DNA of 64,000 nucleotides from a bacterium (GTDB lineage: Bacteria > Verrucomicrobiota > Kiritimatiellia > CAIKKV01 > CAITUY01). Where the stretch lies: assembly GCA_037128595.1 (NCBI GenBank), contig JBAXWB010000021.1, positions 1 to 64,000 on the forward strand, given 5' to 3'. The notes under the pieces are model-generated. The model saw only the letters and a program-made list of their open reading frames with translations, did no database searches and was not told the origin of the DNA. Of the stretch, positions 48,942 to 58,151 are shown piece by piece; position 1 is the first letter of the stretch, and every line of letters begins with the position of its first letter. Position numbers and translations under genes: made by a program.

Positions 48942-50702
48942 ATGACAACAGAAAAAAAAGTTACCCTTTGGATTGACGGAGTCAAGGTGACCGTGTCTGA
49001 TAAAAGCACGGTGCTTCAGGCGGCCCGGTCCATCAATATCGATGTTCCCAGTTTGTGTTATCACCCCGACCTGAGCGTTCTGGGTGCCTGCCGGGTCTGT
49101 CTGGTGGAGATTGAGGGGCAGCGCAATCCTGTGGCCTCCTGTTCCTATCCGGTGGCAGAAGGCATGAAAGTCAAGACCTCCTCCACGCTGTTGCGCCGCT
49201 TGCGCCGTGATGTGGTGGAGCTGATCCTTGACAATCATCCCATGGATTGCCAGACCTGCGTGCGTAACGGCACGTGCGAATTGCAGAAACTCGCCTATGA
49301 TCTCGGCGTACGCGAGCGGCTGTTCCAGGGGGAACGCAAGCACTTTGAAGAGGATACGTCGTCCCCGGTGCACCGCACCCCGGATAAGTGCATCCTGTGC
49401 GGCCGGTGCATCCGCGTCTGCGGAGAAGTACAGGGCGTTCACAATCTGGGCGTCCAGAACCGCGGGTTCCATAACGTGGTGGCGCCCGCCCATGAGTGCA
49501 ACATGATTGACTCGGTCTGCATCCACTGCGGACAGTGCGTCAATGTGTGTCCGACGGCCGCGTTCACCGAGCAGGATGCCACCGAAACCGTATTCGAGGC
49601 CCTGGCGAACCCCGACATGCATGTCGTCGTGCATACGGCGCCGGCCATCCGGGCCACGATCGGTGAAGGGTTCGGCTTCAGGCCGGGCACCCCGGTGACG
49701 GGCAAGTTGGTGACGGCGCTCCGTCGCGCCGGGTTCCATAAGGTCTTCGACACCAATTTCGCGGCGGATCTGACCATTATTGAGGAATCCGCGGAGTTCA
49801 TTCACCGGATCCAGAAAAATGAGCGCCTTCCCCTGATCACCTCCTGCTCGCCGGGCTGGGTGAATTTCATGGAGCGCTTCTATCCGGAGCTGATTCCCCT
49901 GACCTCGACCTGCAAGTCGCCCATGGGAATGATGTCCACGCTGCTGAAAACCTATTATGCCCAGCAGATGGGGCTGGATCCGAAGAATATCTTCGTGGTC
50001 GCGGTGATGCCCTGCACGGCGAAAAAATTCGAGGCCAGCCGGCCCGCCCACATGGCCCCTTGGGGTAAGCCCTACACGGATGCCGTGTTGACGACACGCG
50101 AATTGGTCTGGATGCTGAAATGCCTCGGGGTGGATTTCCATAACCTGGAGGATGGCATGTATGATTCCCCGATGGGCGTCTCGTCCGGGGCGGCCGATAT
50201 TTTCGGTGCCACGGGTGGCGTGATGGAAGCGGCGCTCCGGACCGCCTATGAAAAGATTACCGGCAAGGAACTCGAAGCCCTTGATTTTGAAGATGTCCGC
50301 GGGGTCGAAGGGGTCAAGGAAACCTCGGTGGAGATCAATGGCCTGACGGTGAACATCGGGGTGGCCAACGGGTTGCAGAATGCCAAAAATCTTCTGGATC
50401 GCGTCGTCAGTGGTGAGAAGGCCTACCACATCATCGAGATCATGGCCTGTCCGGGTGGGTGCGTCGCAGGCGGGGGCCAGCCCTATCCGCCGGATGGGAT
50501 GCATGTGTTGGATCCCGAACTGGCACGCTTGCGTGCCCGGGCGCTCTACTCCATTGATGCGAGCAAGTCCCTGAGGAAGTCACACGAGAATCCCGCCATC
50601 GAACTCTTGTATGAGAATTTCCTGGGGGCGCCGAACAGCCATCTTTGTCATGAATTGTTGCATACCCACTATGAACCCAAGTATCCGCGAGGTGTGAAAT
50701 GA
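48942..50702 (+). CDS. hydA: [FeFe] hydrogenase catalytic subunit
   Basis: A 586-residue hydrogenase reducing protons to H2. N-terminal [2Fe-2S] domain (CYHPDLSVLGACRVCLVE, about residue 38), His-ligated cluster domain (DNHPMDCQTCVRNGTCELQ), two [4Fe-4S] sites (CILCGRCIRVC and CIHCGQCVNVCPTAAF), then the H-domain with all three signatures: P1 TSCSPGWVNFMERFYPE (about 301), P2 VMPCTAKKFEASRP (about 356), P3 EIMACPGGCVAGGGQP (about 500). The C-terminal small-subunit-like tail ends LHTHYEPKYPRGVK. It is two bases after hydB and overlaps hydC by ATGA. HydE/F/G maturases must be encoded elsewhere. The cysteine ligands are complete, so it should be active. Confidence 0.96.
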   Translation: MTTEKKVTLWIDGVKVTVSDKSTVLQAARSINIDVPSLCYHPDLSVLGACRVCLVEIEGQRNPVASCSYPVAEGMKVKTSSTLLRRLRRDVVELILDNHPMDCQTCVRNGTCELQKLAYDLGVRERLFQGERKHFEEDTSSPVHRTPDKCILCGRCIRVCGEVQGVHNLGVQNRGFHNVVAPAHECNMIDSVCIHCGQCVNVCPTAAFTEQDATETVFEALANPDMHVVVHTAPAIRATIGEGFGFRPGTPVTGKLVTALRRAGFHKVFDTNFAADLTIIEESAEFIHRIQKNERLPLITSCSPGWVNFMERFYPELIPLTSTCKSPMGMMSTLLKTYYAQQMGLDPKNIFVVAVMPCTAKKFEASRPAHMAPWGKPYTDAVLTTRELVWMLKCLGVDFHNLEDGMYDSPMGVSSGAADIFGATGGVMEAALRTAYEKITGKELEALDFEDVRGVEGVKETSVEINGLTVNIGVANGLQNAKNLLDRVVSGEKAYHIIEIMACPGGCVAGGGQPYPPDGMHVLDPELARLRARALYSIDASKSLRKSHENPAIELLYENFLGAPNSHLCHELLHTHYEPKYPRGVK

Positions 50703-51229
50703 AGTCCGAGTTATTGAAAAAGGAACAGGACAAGGCCAAGGCGATTTTTCCGGAAACGGTGGTTCGCTATATCGAGGAATGTGTGGCGAAGAAAAATCCT
50801 GACAGCCACCTGATTTCCGTCCTGCACAAGGTTCAGGATCACTTCGGGTATCTGGCCAAGGAGCACATGGATGGGGTGTCCATCCTGATGCAGATTCCTT
50901 CAACCAAGGTCACGGGGGTAGCGAGTTTCTATCATTTCTTCAATTTCACCCCCCGGGGAAAACACCGGATTTCCCTTTGTATGGGAACCGCCTGTTTTGT
51001 GAAGGGGGCAGGGCATGTCCTGAGCAAGTTGAAAGACCTGCTCGGCATTGACGTCGGTCAGACGACGCCGGACGCCCTGTTTTCAATCGATGTGGCCCGT
51101 TGTGTCGGCGCCTGTGCGCTGGCCCCGGTGATGATCGTGGATGAGAAGGTCTATGCCGAGGTCAAGCCCGACCAGGTCGCCAAGATTTTGGCGGAATACG
51201 GCTTCGATCCGAAAAAACAGAAGGCGTAA
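50699..51229 (+). CDS. hydC: [FeFe] hydrogenase NuoE-like gamma subunit
   Basis: A 176-residue thioredoxin-like [2Fe-2S] protein of the NuoE/HndA family. Helical N-terminus VVRYIEECVAKKNPDSHLIS and LHKVQDHFGYLAKEHMDGVS, KVTGVASFYHFF, and the four cluster cysteines in CMGTACFVKGA (about residues 94-104) and DVARCVGACALAP (about 135-147). ATGA overlap with hydA. With HydB it forms the NADH-oxidising arm of the hydrogenase. Confidence 0.95.
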   Translation: MKSELLKKEQDKAKAIFPETVVRYIEECVAKKNPDSHLISVLHKVQDHFGYLAKEHMDGVSILMQIPSTKVTGVASFYHFFNFTPRGKHRISLCMGTACFVKGAGHVLSKLKDLLGIDVGQTTPDALFSIDVARCVGACALAPVMIVDEKVYAEVKPDQVAKILAEYGFDPKKQKA

Positions 51230-51302
51230 ACCGCTATTCAAGGCGGAAAAGCGCACGGCTGTCAGATCAGGAAATTTGAACAGAAGGCGCAAAGCTCGCG
51301 AA

Positions 51303-51334
51303 GGCCACAGGCGGCGGATACGCCGCCTGCGGCC
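51303..51334. terminator. Strong hairpin after the hyd operon
   Basis: GGCCACAGGCGGCG-GATA-CGCCGCCTGCGGCC: a 14-position stem with one mismatch and a four-base loop, 74 bp after the hydC stop. The following T-rich stretch GTTTGTCACCATTTG is weak, so it may act as a transcript-end stabiliser or be a lone repeat arm. The rest of 51230-51441 shows no gene. Confidence 0.45.
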
Positions 51335-51441
51335 GTTTGTCACCATTTGACAGTTCCGCCCAGGTCGAGTACTCTATTCAGGTGTTGGTGAGTTTTCGTA
51401 AGTCCCCGCTGGCGATCCCCCCTGAAAGTAAATAAACAAAT

Positions 51442-53250
51442 ATGTATCGACCTGACCTTATTCGAAATGTTGCCATTGTGGCTCACGTTGACCATGGCAA
51501 AACCACCCTGGTGGATAAATTGTTCCAGCAGAGTGGAATGTTCCGCGACAACCAGGCGGTGGCCGAGCGGCTGATGGACTCCATGGATCTCGAGCGTGAA
51601 CGCGGGATCACGATCGCCTCCAAGAATGGCTCCTTCCAGTACGGGGAGCATACGATTAATATTATCGATACGCCCGGACATGCGGATTTCGGCGGACAGG
51701 TTGAACGTGTGCTGCAGATGGCGGACGGGGCCTTGCTGCTGGTGGATGCGCAGGAGGGGCCCATGCCCCAGACGTTTTTCGTGCTAAAAAAGGTTCTGGC
51801 GCGCAACATTCCGGTGATCGTGGTGGTGAATAAAATCGACAAACCCGCCGCGCGGATTGATTGGGTGGTCAATCATGTGTTCGATCTTTTTGTCAAACTG
51901 AATGCGCACGATAAGGCACTCGATTTCCATACCATCTATGCCTCGGCCATTGGCGGGTTTGCCTCCGTTGACCCGCATCAGCAGGGCACGGATATGCGGC
52001 CCATTCTGGATGCGATCATCAAGTATATTCCCATGCCGTCCGGCGACGTTGAGGCACCGCTCCAGTTGCAGGTGAGCTCCATCGACCATTCGCCATTCAT
52101 GGGACGACTGGGTATCGGTAAAATCACCTCAGGCTCCATCAAGGTTGGCATGCCGGTGGTGGTGGCCAACATGCACGGCAAACTGGCCCCCACGCGCATT
52201 ACCAAGCTGTACCGGTTCAACTGCAATCAAAAAGTTGAGACCGAACATGCCGGGTTGGGAGAGGTGGTGGCGGTGGCAGGATTGGATTCAGTAGCCATTG
52301 GTGACACCTATACGGACCCCGAGTCACCCCGTCCGGTCGCCTCGATCCCGGTCGATCCCCCCACGCTCTCCATGAATTTCATTCCCAACAACTCGCCCTT
52401 TGCCGGCACTGAAGGTACGTTTGTCACATCGATTCACGTGGCCGATCGGTTGAAGCGCGAAGCCTTGTACGATGTGGCGTTGGAGGTTGAGGTGCTGAGC
52501 GATGGCTCCGGGCACAAGGTGTCCGGGCGCGGTGAACTGCATCTGTCCATTCTGATCGAGAAGATGCGCCGGGAAGGTTATGAATTCCAGGTCAGCTGTC
52601 CCAATGTCATCTACCGTGAAGAGGATGGCAAGATGCTGGAACCTTACGAGGAACTCACGATCGATGTGGCCGAGCAGTATATGGGCACCGTGATCGAGAA
52701 ACTCGGTGCGCGCAAGGGCATCATGCTTGAGATGGAGAAGGGGGCGGGTATGAACCGGCTCAAATACCGGATTCCCACTCGGGGTCTGCTCGGGTTCAAG
52801 TCCGAGTTCATGTCGGACACCAAGGGCATGGGCGTCTTGACGTATATTTTCCTCGAATACGGGCCTTTTGCCGGGGAGATGCGCAAGCGGCGAAACGGGG
52901 TGTTGATTTCGATGGACACCTGTCAAACGGTTTCGTTTGCGCTCTTCAATCTCCAGAAACGGGGTAAAATGTTCATGGGGCCGGGCGTCCGGGTTCAAAA
53001 GGGACAGATTGTCGGGGAGCATTGCCGGGACAACGATTTGACCGTTAATCCGGCCAAAGGCAAGCAGCTCACCAATATGCGGGCGGCCGGTTCAGATGAG
53101 AATATCATCCTTGTTCCCCCGACCATCATGAGTCTGGAAGATTGCATTGCCTATATCAATGAGGATGAGTTGGTCGAGGTCACTCCCAAGAGCGTCCGGC
53201 TGAGGAAAGATCCCCGGGTCCGTAAGGCCGTCCGGGCCCAGGAAGACTGA
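51442..53250 (+). CDS. typA: Ribosome-associated translational GTPase TypA/BipA
   Basis: A 602-residue elongation-factor-like GTPase. G1 VAHVDHGKTTLVDKL, G2 ERERGITIASKNG, G3 DTPGHADFGGQVERVLQMAD, G4 VVVNKIDKP, then EF-Tu-like domain II, EF-G-like domains and the TypA-specific C-terminus (SMDTCQTVSFALFNLQKRGK, GPGVRVQKGQIVGEH). It acts in ribosome assembly and stress adaptation. Single gene with about 210 bp of leader. Confidence 0.95.
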   Translation: MYRPDLIRNVAIVAHVDHGKTTLVDKLFQQSGMFRDNQAVAERLMDSMDLERERGITIASKNGSFQYGEHTINIIDTPGHADFGGQVERVLQMADGALLLVDAQEGPMPQTFFVLKKVLARNIPVIVVVNKIDKPAARIDWVVNHVFDLFVKLNAHDKALDFHTIYASAIGGFASVDPHQQGTDMRPILDAIIKYIPMPSGDVEAPLQLQVSSIDHSPFMGRLGIGKITSGSIKVGMPVVVANMHGKLAPTRITKLYRFNCNQKVETEHAGLGEVVAVAGLDSVAIGDTYTDPESPRPVASIPVDPPTLSMNFIPNNSPFAGTEGTFVTSIHVADRLKREALYDVALEVEVLSDGSGHKVSGRGELHLSILIEKMRREGYEFQVSCPNVIYREEDGKMLEPYEELTIDVAEQYMGTVIEKLGARKGIMLEMEKGAGMNRLKYRIPTRGLLGFKSEFMSDTKGMGVLTYIFLEYGPFAGEMRKRRNGVLISMDTCQTVSFALFNLQKRGKMFMGPGVRVQKGQIVGEHCRDNDLTVNPAKGKQLTNMRAAGSDENIILVPPTIMSLEDCIAYINEDELVEVTPKSVRLRKDPRVRKAVRAQED

Positions 53251-53334
53251 GCGCCCATTAATGGGGCTTGAAGTTTTTGACCAGGCTCTTCATAATTGAC
53301 GGCTATTCGAATCGTCGCGGAGGGTGCGGGGCGT

Positions 53335-54192
53335 ATGAGCTATTATAAATTATTGGGCCTGCAAGATGAGCCGTTTTCTACGAGCCCTGACCCGTCCTAT
53401 TTCTTTCAGTCCGCTCAGCATAAGTCGGCCCTGACGCGGTTGCGCATAGCGCTTAATCTCAAGCGTGGATTGAGTATTATTGTCGGTGATCCCGGTACCG
53501 GGAAAACGACCTTGAGTCGGAAACTATCACAAGTACTTAGTAATGAGGATGATGTGTGTTTTTCGATGATCCTGAATCCGTATTTCAGGACCCAAAAACA
53601 GTTTTTAACCCGGCTGGTGGCCATTCTTCATGCGCCCATCGATCCCAAAAAAACGTCTGGTCTGGATTGCATTGAGGCAGTGGAGCAATTCCTTTATAAA
53701 ACCGGGGTTCAGGAAAAAAAAAGGGTGGTGTTGCTGATTGATGAAGCACAGCTCCTGCCCCCTTACGTTCTCGAAATTCTGCGCATTCTGTTAAACTACG
53801 AGACCAATGAGTTCAAAATCCTCCAATTGATTCTGGTAGGCCAGATGGAGTTGGTGCCGGTGTTGAGCAAGATGCCGAATTTCTGGGACCGGATTGCCTT
53901 GAAATGTGTGATTAATCCCTTGAATTTTGATGAGACCCGAGAGTTGATCCATTACAGGTTGTTGCAGGCGGGATATCATGGATCCGGGCTTTTCAAGGAT
54001 GAAGCCATCCGGTTGATTCATGCGCATACCCGGGGCTATCCGCGACAGATGTCCATTCTCTGTCATAACCTTCTGGAAATGCTGGTGATGAGAGAACGCT
54101 CCATCATTGATGAGAGCCTCGTCAAGGAAGTGCTGGCTGAAGAATTACGGCCTGTTTCGGGAGTTGTCGAACCCCGTTCGATTGTGTATTAA
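53335..54192 (+). CDS. ExeA/GspA-like AAA ATPase
   Basis: A 285-residue P-loop ATPase of the ExeA type that helps secretin assembly. N-terminus YYKLLGLQDEPFSTSPDPSYFF is diagnostic; Walker A VGDPGTGKTTLSRKL (about residues 51-65), Walker B RVVLLIDEAQLLPP, sensor LILVGQMEL. It lacks the C-terminal peptidoglycan-binding part of full ExeA. GGAGGG ten bases upstream of ATG 53335 sets the start. Followed at 32 bp by the GspC-like gene and then the secretin, so probably one operon. Confidence 0.88.
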   Translation: MSYYKLLGLQDEPFSTSPDPSYFFQSAQHKSALTRLRIALNLKRGLSIIVGDPGTGKTTLSRKLSQVLSNEDDVCFSMILNPYFRTQKQFLTRLVAILHAPIDPKKTSGLDCIEAVEQFLYKTGVQEKKRVVLLIDEAQLLPPYVLEILRILLNYETNEFKILQLILVGQMELVPVLSKMPNFWDRIALKCVINPLNFDETRELIHYRLLQAGYHGSGLFKDEAIRLIHAHTRGYPRQMSILCHNLLEMLVMRERSIIDESLVKEVLAEELRPVSGVVEPRSIVY

Positions 54193-54224
54193 TTAGAGAT
54201 CATTATGAGGGGACTATTCAGTAC

Positions 54225-55250
54225 ATGACGCCAGAGGAAAAACTTCTAGCGTTGATCCAGCAGGATAAGCGACAAGGGGCCTCCTCCGTTACGCCGCAGG
54301 AGAAGCTCTTGGCGCTGCTTGAACAGGATAAGCGGAAACCGGACGCGGTGCAGGCTCAGCCTGTCGTCGCGGCGGTACCTGTTGTTGTCCCCGCACCTGA
54401 TCCTGTGCCTGCTAAACCTCTCCGCGCCGCCAGCTCGGCAGGGACGCCTCGCCCTACCGGAATACAGGAGATTTCGTCAGGTAGGGCGAAGCCTCCGGCT
54501 GAGCCGCAGGCCGCAAACACCCAACCCGTTGTTGTTGCCACGCAGGCGCCCGCGCCAGTAACGCCCGCCCCTGTGGTGATAGCGCCGCCTCCTGCTGAAA
54601 TCAAGAAGGCCCCCCTTGTCGTTTTGCCGTCCACCGCACCTGTACCTGTGGCTGCTCCTGTAGCCGTCACCCCTGTAGCGGTTTCCCTGGCAACTCAACC
54701 ACTCAACAGCCCGACAACTCTGCCCGCTTCCCAGCCTATGGCGTTTCCCTCGATTCGAATCTCGGGGGTGACGATCACGAACCGGGTATTGGCGGTCGTC
54801 GTGATGCTGCTGATTGTCGTGGTGTTTTACAGCGTGGCAGGGACCCAGCGCGGCATTAAGGAAGAACTTCAGCGTCAGATGAGTGGCGCAGGAGAGATGT
54901 CGGTCCCGCCCATGGCCATATCGGATGAGCCCGTCCCTCCGGTGGAAGTATTCGTGGAAAAAGTCAATACGAGGAATTTCTTTTCTCCTAAAGTGGTTGA
55001 AAAAGGCAGGGAGGCCGGTTCAGAAGCCGCTGTCCCGGCAGGGCTGACAAAAGATTTCAAACTGGTCGCGGTTTCACTGGATGCCGCCACGCCTTCTGAA
55101 TCCATGGCCATCATCAAAAACAAGGCGGATTCAAAGACCTATTTTGTGAAATTGGGGGAGAGTGTTGGCGATACCGGGTTAGTTCTCGCCAGGGTACTGG
55201 CGGATCGCATTGTCCTGAAACAGCGGAAGCAGGAATTTGAGCTGAAATAA
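54225..55250 (+). CDS. GspC/PulC-like inner-membrane secretion component
   Basis: A 341-residue protein. The N-terminus carries a duplicated 22-residue unit (TPEEKLLALIQQDKR / TPQEKLLALLEQDKR), then about 130 residues of Pro/Val/Ala-rich linker, one membrane helix VLAVVVMLLIVVVFYSV (about 188-205), and a C-terminal domain TKDFKLVAVSLDAATPSESM, KTYFVKLGESVGDTGLVLAR resembling the GspC/PilP homology region that contacts the secretin N-domain. An unusually long cytoplasmic part precedes the helix. Repeat-derived segments may lie in the linker: SSAGTPRPTGIQEISSGRAK comes from an inverted pair with CCCTACC and GGTAGGG. It lies ten bases before the secretin gene. Confidence 0.72.
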   Translation: MTPEEKLLALIQQDKRQGASSVTPQEKLLALLEQDKRKPDAVQAQPVVAAVPVVVPAPDPVPAKPLRAASSAGTPRPTGIQEISSGRAKPPAEPQAANTQPVVVATQAPAPVTPAPVVIAPPPAEIKKAPLVVLPSTAPVPVAAPVAVTPVAVSLATQPLNSPTTLPASQPMAFPSIRISGVTITNRVLAVVVMLLIVVVFYSVAGTQRGIKEELQRQMSGAGEMSVPPMAISDEPVPPVEVFVEKVNTRNFFSPKVVEKGREAGSEAAVPAGLTKDFKLVAVSLDAATPSESMAIIKNKADSKTYFVKLGESVGDTGLVLARVLADRIVLKQRKQEFELK

Positions 55251-55259
55251 AAGGTTGAT

Positions 55260-56960
55260 ATGAATACATACCGATATAGAGCGTGTCTTGCCCTGCGGTT
55301 GAGTGTCGGGGTGGCGTGGATGTTGGCCTTCCTGCCGGTGGGCGGGTGGACTCAGGCACCAGAGGCCGCCCCGCTCATGGCGGCCGTCCAGATTCCGGGT
55401 CAACGACCGCATATGATCAGCGACTATCATCTGCCCGGATTGGAGAAAAAGATCTCACTGGATCTGCTGGAGTCCATGGATGTGGTGGATCTGCTGAAGT
55501 TTCTCTCGGTCAAGGCCGGCCTGAATATCATCATCGGAAAAGATGTGGCGGGGTCCAGCAAGCTGATGATCAAAGACGTGACGATCGGCGAGGCGATGGA
55601 GATTGTCCTGGCGGCGAACAGTCTGGCCTATGAAATTCAGGCCAATATCATCAAGGTCATGACCGATAAGGAGTACCGGGAACTGTACGGGGAAGGCTTC
55701 TATGAAAGGAAAAAAGCCAAGATAATTGCACTCAAGTCCTCTATTCCCAGTCAGATGGCGGTGCTTCTTGAGCAGGTGAAGAGCCCAATGGGCAAAATCG
55801 TTTATGATGACGGCACGGGAAATCTGGTATTGATCGATACCCCGGAGAAAATCCGGGAGATGGAAGACGTGATCAGCCGCGCCGAACTCCCCTCGTTTCA
55901 GCGGGCGTATCCCACGGTGACCACGAATTTTGTGCTGCAATATGCCTTGCCGGATAAAATTGAACCCATGGTTACGCCCATGCTTACGAAAATCAAAGAT
56001 GCCAGCATCGGGCAGCTCAAAGTGGATGTACGCACCAAAACCCTCATTGTGACAGACCTGCCCAATGTGGTTCAGAAAATCGGGGATCTGGTCGCCATGT
56101 TTGACCGGCCCCAGAAACAGGTTTTTATCGAGGCGAAAATCATTCAGGTTCAATTGTCAGATAAAATGAGTTTCGGGGTTAACTGGGATTATCTGTTCCA
56201 GGGACTTGATCCGCGTTTTTCGCTGGAACCGGTTTCGAAAATGACTACAGCGGGCGGGATAAATCCGCTTGGGGCCGCGTCGCTTACCGGAAGCAGCTTG
56301 ACGTATCACACCATCGCCGCAGGATCGGATTTGAACATGGTGGTGAGAGCCCTGGCCACAACAGGCAAAACAAAATTACTTCAGAACCCTCATATTGCCA
56401 CGTTGGATGGCAAGGAGGCGACGATCAAGGCGATTACAACTCAGCCTTATTCTGAGCTGCAATATGAAACCGGAAGTTCAAATATTGTCGGTAAAACCTA
56501 TAAATTTGTCGATGTCGGTGTCACGCTGGCGGTCACCCCTCACATTAATGAGCTTGGTTTCATCACCTGCGACATTCGGCCCGAAATCAGCGCTGTGCTA
56601 AGTTGGTATGATGCCGATCCGTTATCCCTGGAGGGGAATTCCGGTGTTCCGGTGGTCCACAAATCATATGCGGAAACCAGCGTCAGTGTGAAGGACGGAG
56701 TGACTATTATTATTGCAGGCATGATCGATGAGACGCAAATTAAGAAGCGCGCTCAAGTTCCGTTTCTAGGCAGCATTCCGCTATTGGGGGTTCTGTTCCG
56801 GTACGATGAAACGTCCACGGAAAATTCGGAGACCATTGTCCTGTTGACCCCCCGGATTGTTACCGGAGATAAATTTTTCGAACGTGGCAAGGATATGAAG
56901 AAGCCAGTGAAGGGGGCGATCCCTTCGATGGGTGTGACCGCCGCTGAATTTGTGCAATAA
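55260..56960 (+). CDS. Type II/IV secretin
   Basis: A 566-residue outer-membrane secretin. Signal peptide at the N-terminus, then N-domains: ISLDLLESMDVVDLLKFLSV (STN/N0-type, about residues 60-80), VTIGEAMEIVLAANSLAYEI, and a VDVRTKTLIVTDLPNVVQKI ring-building motif. The C-terminal secretin domain has PQKQVFIEAKIIQVQLSDKM, LQNPHIATLDGKEATIKA, FVDVGVTLAVTPHINELGFI, SVSVKDGVTIIIAGMIDE, VPFLGSIPLLGVLFR and ETIVLLTPRIVTGD. It is clearly a pore-forming secretin but too general to assign to type II secretion or pili. Pseudopilin and motor ATPase genes are absent from this cluster. Confidence 0.9.
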   Translation: MNTYRYRACLALRLSVGVAWMLAFLPVGGWTQAPEAAPLMAAVQIPGQRPHMISDYHLPGLEKKISLDLLESMDVVDLLKFLSVKAGLNIIIGKDVAGSSKLMIKDVTIGEAMEIVLAANSLAYEIQANIIKVMTDKEYRELYGEGFYERKKAKIIALKSSIPSQMAVLLEQVKSPMGKIVYDDGTGNLVLIDTPEKIREMEDVISRAELPSFQRAYPTVTTNFVLQYALPDKIEPMVTPMLTKIKDASIGQLKVDVRTKTLIVTDLPNVVQKIGDLVAMFDRPQKQVFIEAKIIQVQLSDKMSFGVNWDYLFQGLDPRFSLEPVSKMTTAGGINPLGAASLTGSSLTYHTIAAGSDLNMVVRALATTGKTKLLQNPHIATLDGKEATIKAITTQPYSELQYETGSSNIVGKTYKFVDVGVTLAVTPHINELGFITCDIRPEISAVLSWYDADPLSLEGNSGVPVVHKSYAETSVSVKDGVTIIIAGMIDETQIKKRAQVPFLGSIPLLGVLFRYDETSTENSETIVLLTPRIVTGDKFFERGKDMKKPVKGAIPSMGVTAAEFVQ

Positions 56961-57001
56961 AAGGGGCTTGGCCCATCAGGTTGATAAACAACATTTACAC
57001 G

Positions 57002-58138
57002 ATGAGTCTTCTTCTCAAGTCTAAACGGTTTCGTTCCGTCGAAACCGTATTCCCGCGCGTCGCTTTTTGCATTTTCTGCTGGATGCTTTCCGCATCCTCC
57101 TGTGCGCTGGCCCAGACGGCTTCCGTTCCTGCCCGCATCGATGCGGCCATGTATCAGGGCGTGGTTGAGGAGAATTTGGATTTACGCAAAGAACAGGCCC
57201 GGCTTGAGGGTGAGGCGGGGGCGCTCCGCCGTAAAAACGCCACCCTGTTGCTTGACATTCAGAACCTTGAACGCAAGCGCGATCAGCTGACCGCCTTGGT
57301 CGCCCAACTCAAGACCCCTGACGAGTTGGCGGCTCAGATGGCGCGGCTCAATGCGGAAAAGGTGGTGTTAGTCCGCGAGATTGAGCGGTTGCGTGAATCC
57401 CTTGCCGCCAGCGCCGCCATGCCGGCAACGAACTCGCTTCCCGCTGCGGTCACGCCTGCGCCAGCCTCTGATCTGTTCAGGAAACTGGAGCGGGAAAATG
57501 CTGATTTGAGACAGGATGTGGCGAGAACCCGGGCAACCAGTATGAATGAGTCTGTTGCAAAGGAGGTCGCTCAAAAAAGTGAGGCGTCTCTGAAGGAAGA
57601 AGTGTCCCGGCTTGAGGCGCAATACAAAGGCGCCGCCACGGAGTTGGAGTCATTGCGCCGGCGTGAAGTCGCTCTCAAAAAAGCGCTGGAACTGCAGGCA
57701 AAAAAAGCGTTTGACGCTGAAAAGGCCATGAAAAAAGCGCTAGAGGTCCAGAGTCAAAAAGACGAGGAGGCCAACGCGGCCCGGCAGAAGGCTCTTGAGG
57801 CTGAAGCCGATCTGAAGCAGGCGAAAGAGAAACTTGAGGCCCAGACGGCCGTATTTAGAAAACGGCCCGCTCTTTCTGATGTGTTGACGGCTGCCCGGAA
57901 CAGTCTGTTTGCCGGCCGGGTTAAGGATGCGGAGAAATTGTATCTCCAGGCGTATAAAAGTGATCCGGGGAATGCGGCGATCAGTTACAATCTGGGCGTG
58001 CTTTACGGGGACTATCTCAAGGATTACAAACAAGCCGCTAAGTATTATCGCAACTATCTGGCCCTGGCCCCCGATGCCCCCGATGCCGGTCAGGTACGAA
58101 CTTGGCTGATTGATGTGACCGCCAAATCAAAATGGTGA
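57002..58138 (+). CDS. Exported coiled-coil protein with C-terminal TPR
   Basis: About 378 residues. A hydrophobic segment FPRVAFCIFCWMLSASSCAL (residues about 17-36) serves as signal or anchor. Long charged coiled coils (about 55-150 and 165-290; ENLDLRKEQARLEGEAGALR, KKALELQAKKAFDAEKAMKK) precede a tetratricopeptide-like region (about 305-370; LFAGRVKDAEKLYLQAYKSD, GVLYGDYLKDYKQAAKYYRN). The start is ATG 57002, or TTG 56981 in the same frame. The DNA for residues 9-15 contains a family F-type hairpin (57027-57046). Close spacing to the secretin and the sensor kinase suggests a scaffold in the same system; role unknown. Confidence 0.75.
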   Translation: MSLLLKSKRFRSVETVFPRVAFCIFCWMLSASSCALAQTASVPARIDAAMYQGVVEENLDLRKEQARLEGEAGALRRKNATLLLDIQNLERKRDQLTALVAQLKTPDELAAQMARLNAEKVVLVREIERLRESLAASAAMPATNSLPAAVTPAPASDLFRKLERENADLRQDVARTRATSMNESVAKEVAQKSEASLKEEVSRLEAQYKGAATELESLRRREVALKKALELQAKKAFDAEKAMKKALEVQSQKDEEANAARQKALEAEADLKQAKEKLEAQTAVFRKRPALSDVLTAARNSLFAGRVKDAEKLYLQAYKSDPGNAAISYNLGVLYGDYLKDYKQAAKYYRNYLALAPDAPDAGQVRTWLIDVTAKSKW

Positions 58139-58151
58139 GAATCCCTTTCCT